Shown piece by piece: positions 63,591 to 64,000 of a DNA stretch of 64,000 nucleotides. Below the pieces are notes generated by a model. It ran no database searches. It saw only the letters and a program-made list of their open reading frames with translations, and was not told where the DNA came from. Numbering within the stretch: position 1 is the stretch's first letter; each line of letters starts with the position of its first letter. The translations under genes and the position numbers were made by a program. Origin of the DNA: Pseudohalioglobus sediminis (GTDB lineage Bacteria > Pseudomonadota > Gammaproteobacteria > Pseudomonadales > Halieaceae); contig NZ_VTUX01000003.1 of NCBI RefSeq assembly GCF_008370495.1, positions 558,001 through 622,000 on the forward strand, in the 5' to 3' direction.

Positions 63591-64000
63591 TGCTGGGGCA
63601 GACCATCACCCGAAACGCACTGCTGCTGGCGCTATTTGCCCTGGCTACGGCGCTATTGCTCGCAGGCACTTACCTGGTCACCAAGGAGCGCATTGCCACA
63701 GAGATTCGCAAGGCCGAAGAAAAAGCACTGCTGGAAATTGTCCCCCGCGCCATGCATGACAACTCCATGCTGGATGACACCATTGCTGTCGGGCCTGATG
63801 CCACAGGCCTTGGCCTGCGCACCTCGAAACAGATTTACCGGGCACGGAGCGGTGAACAAATTGTCGCCGCGATCATTCCGGCCACAGCCCGCGACGGTTA
63901 CAGTGGAGACATCGATCTTGTCATCGGTGTGAAGGCGGACGGTTCCGTTGCCGGCGTACGCGTGCTGGCACACAAAGAAACGCCGGGACTTGGAGACAAA
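63590..64000 (+). CDS. rsxG: Electron transport complex subunit RsxG (RnfG), partial at the right edge
   Basis: The ATG at 63590 opens a frame that stays open for all 137 codons to the window end. An N-terminal membrane anchor (TRNALLLALFALATALLLAGTYL) is followed by VTKERIATEIRKAEEKALLEIVP. The visible part ends in VRVLAHKETPGLGDK, where RnfG proteins read HKETPGLGDK. The FMN-attachment threonine (SGAT-type) would lie beyond the edge. It follows rsxD as expected for rnfABCDGE. Confidence 0.95.
   Translation, partial: MLGQTITRNALLLALFALATALLLAGTYLVTKERIATEIRKAEEKALLEIVPRAMHDNSMLDDTIAVGPDATGLGLRTSKQIYRARSGEQIVAAIIPATARDGYSGDIDLVIGVKADGSVAGVRVLAHKETPGLGDK

Overview
The window is a GC-rich, densely packed chromosomal segment of a heterotrophic gammaproteobacterium. 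Three blocks point there: dcd-mrp-metG followed by rnf/rsx ABCD(G), hda-PerM-DUF2066 divergent from purM-purN-DUF3108, and dapA-bamC. These gene orders are familiar from Pseudomonas and the marine Cellvibrionales. The lipid-type accessory genes, single TonB receptor and Npt-like carrier would suit a Halieaceae/OM60-type marine bacterium, but that placement is inference; no rRNA or tRNA marker is present.

Layout. 1-1822: dapA and the start of bamC (minus). 1980-6033: a DUF3806-like exported protein, then a tightly overlapping four-gene MCE lipid transporter (STAS-MlaE permease, MlaF ATPase, MlaD-like MCE protein, PqiC-like lipoprotein). 6051-14539: a lipid/steroid-flavoured region with a 3-alpha-HSD-like SDR, TonB receptor, SRAP peptidase, DUF35 + thiolase-like pair, Tat-exported flavoprotein with cytochrome c, and MaoC hydratase. 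14714-20081: MscS channel and an RND pump with its adaptor. 20078-23615 (minus): arsC-like, wrbA, DUF2069, sppA, dgkA. 23705-26774: YihY, TlpA-like lipoprotein, cysK.

26781-33820 (minus) is the most unusual stretch: a dicarboxylate-symporter-like protein fused to a periplasmic binding domain, a secreted PPP phosphatase fused to what reads as a Fam20C-like kinase, an Npt-type nucleotide carrier-like membrane protein, then a quinone reductase and a GNAT. I infer a candidate extracytoplasmic phosphorylation system.

33891-40747: DEAD-box helicase, ThpR, oligopeptidase A, aquaporin, a pterin synthase with Glu apparently replacing the usual Cys, an SDR and a YhhQ-type transporter. 40752-47841: amino-acid catabolism around an Lrp regulator (indolepyruvate:ferredoxin oxidoreductase and leucine-type dehydrogenase on one side, YbdL aminotransferase and YafV omega-amidase on the other). 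47912-52937: DUF3014 protein, OmpA-family protein, hda, PerM, DUF2066. 53094-64000: purM, purN, DUF3108, dcd, mrp, metG and rsxABCDG, the last running off the window.

Many same-strand neighbours overlap by ATGA, GTGA or TGATG, so translational coupling is common. Three convergent pairs share a CTAG or CTAA tetranucleotide for both stop codons. No rRNA, tRNA, CRISPR array, insertion sequence or prophage was recognised.
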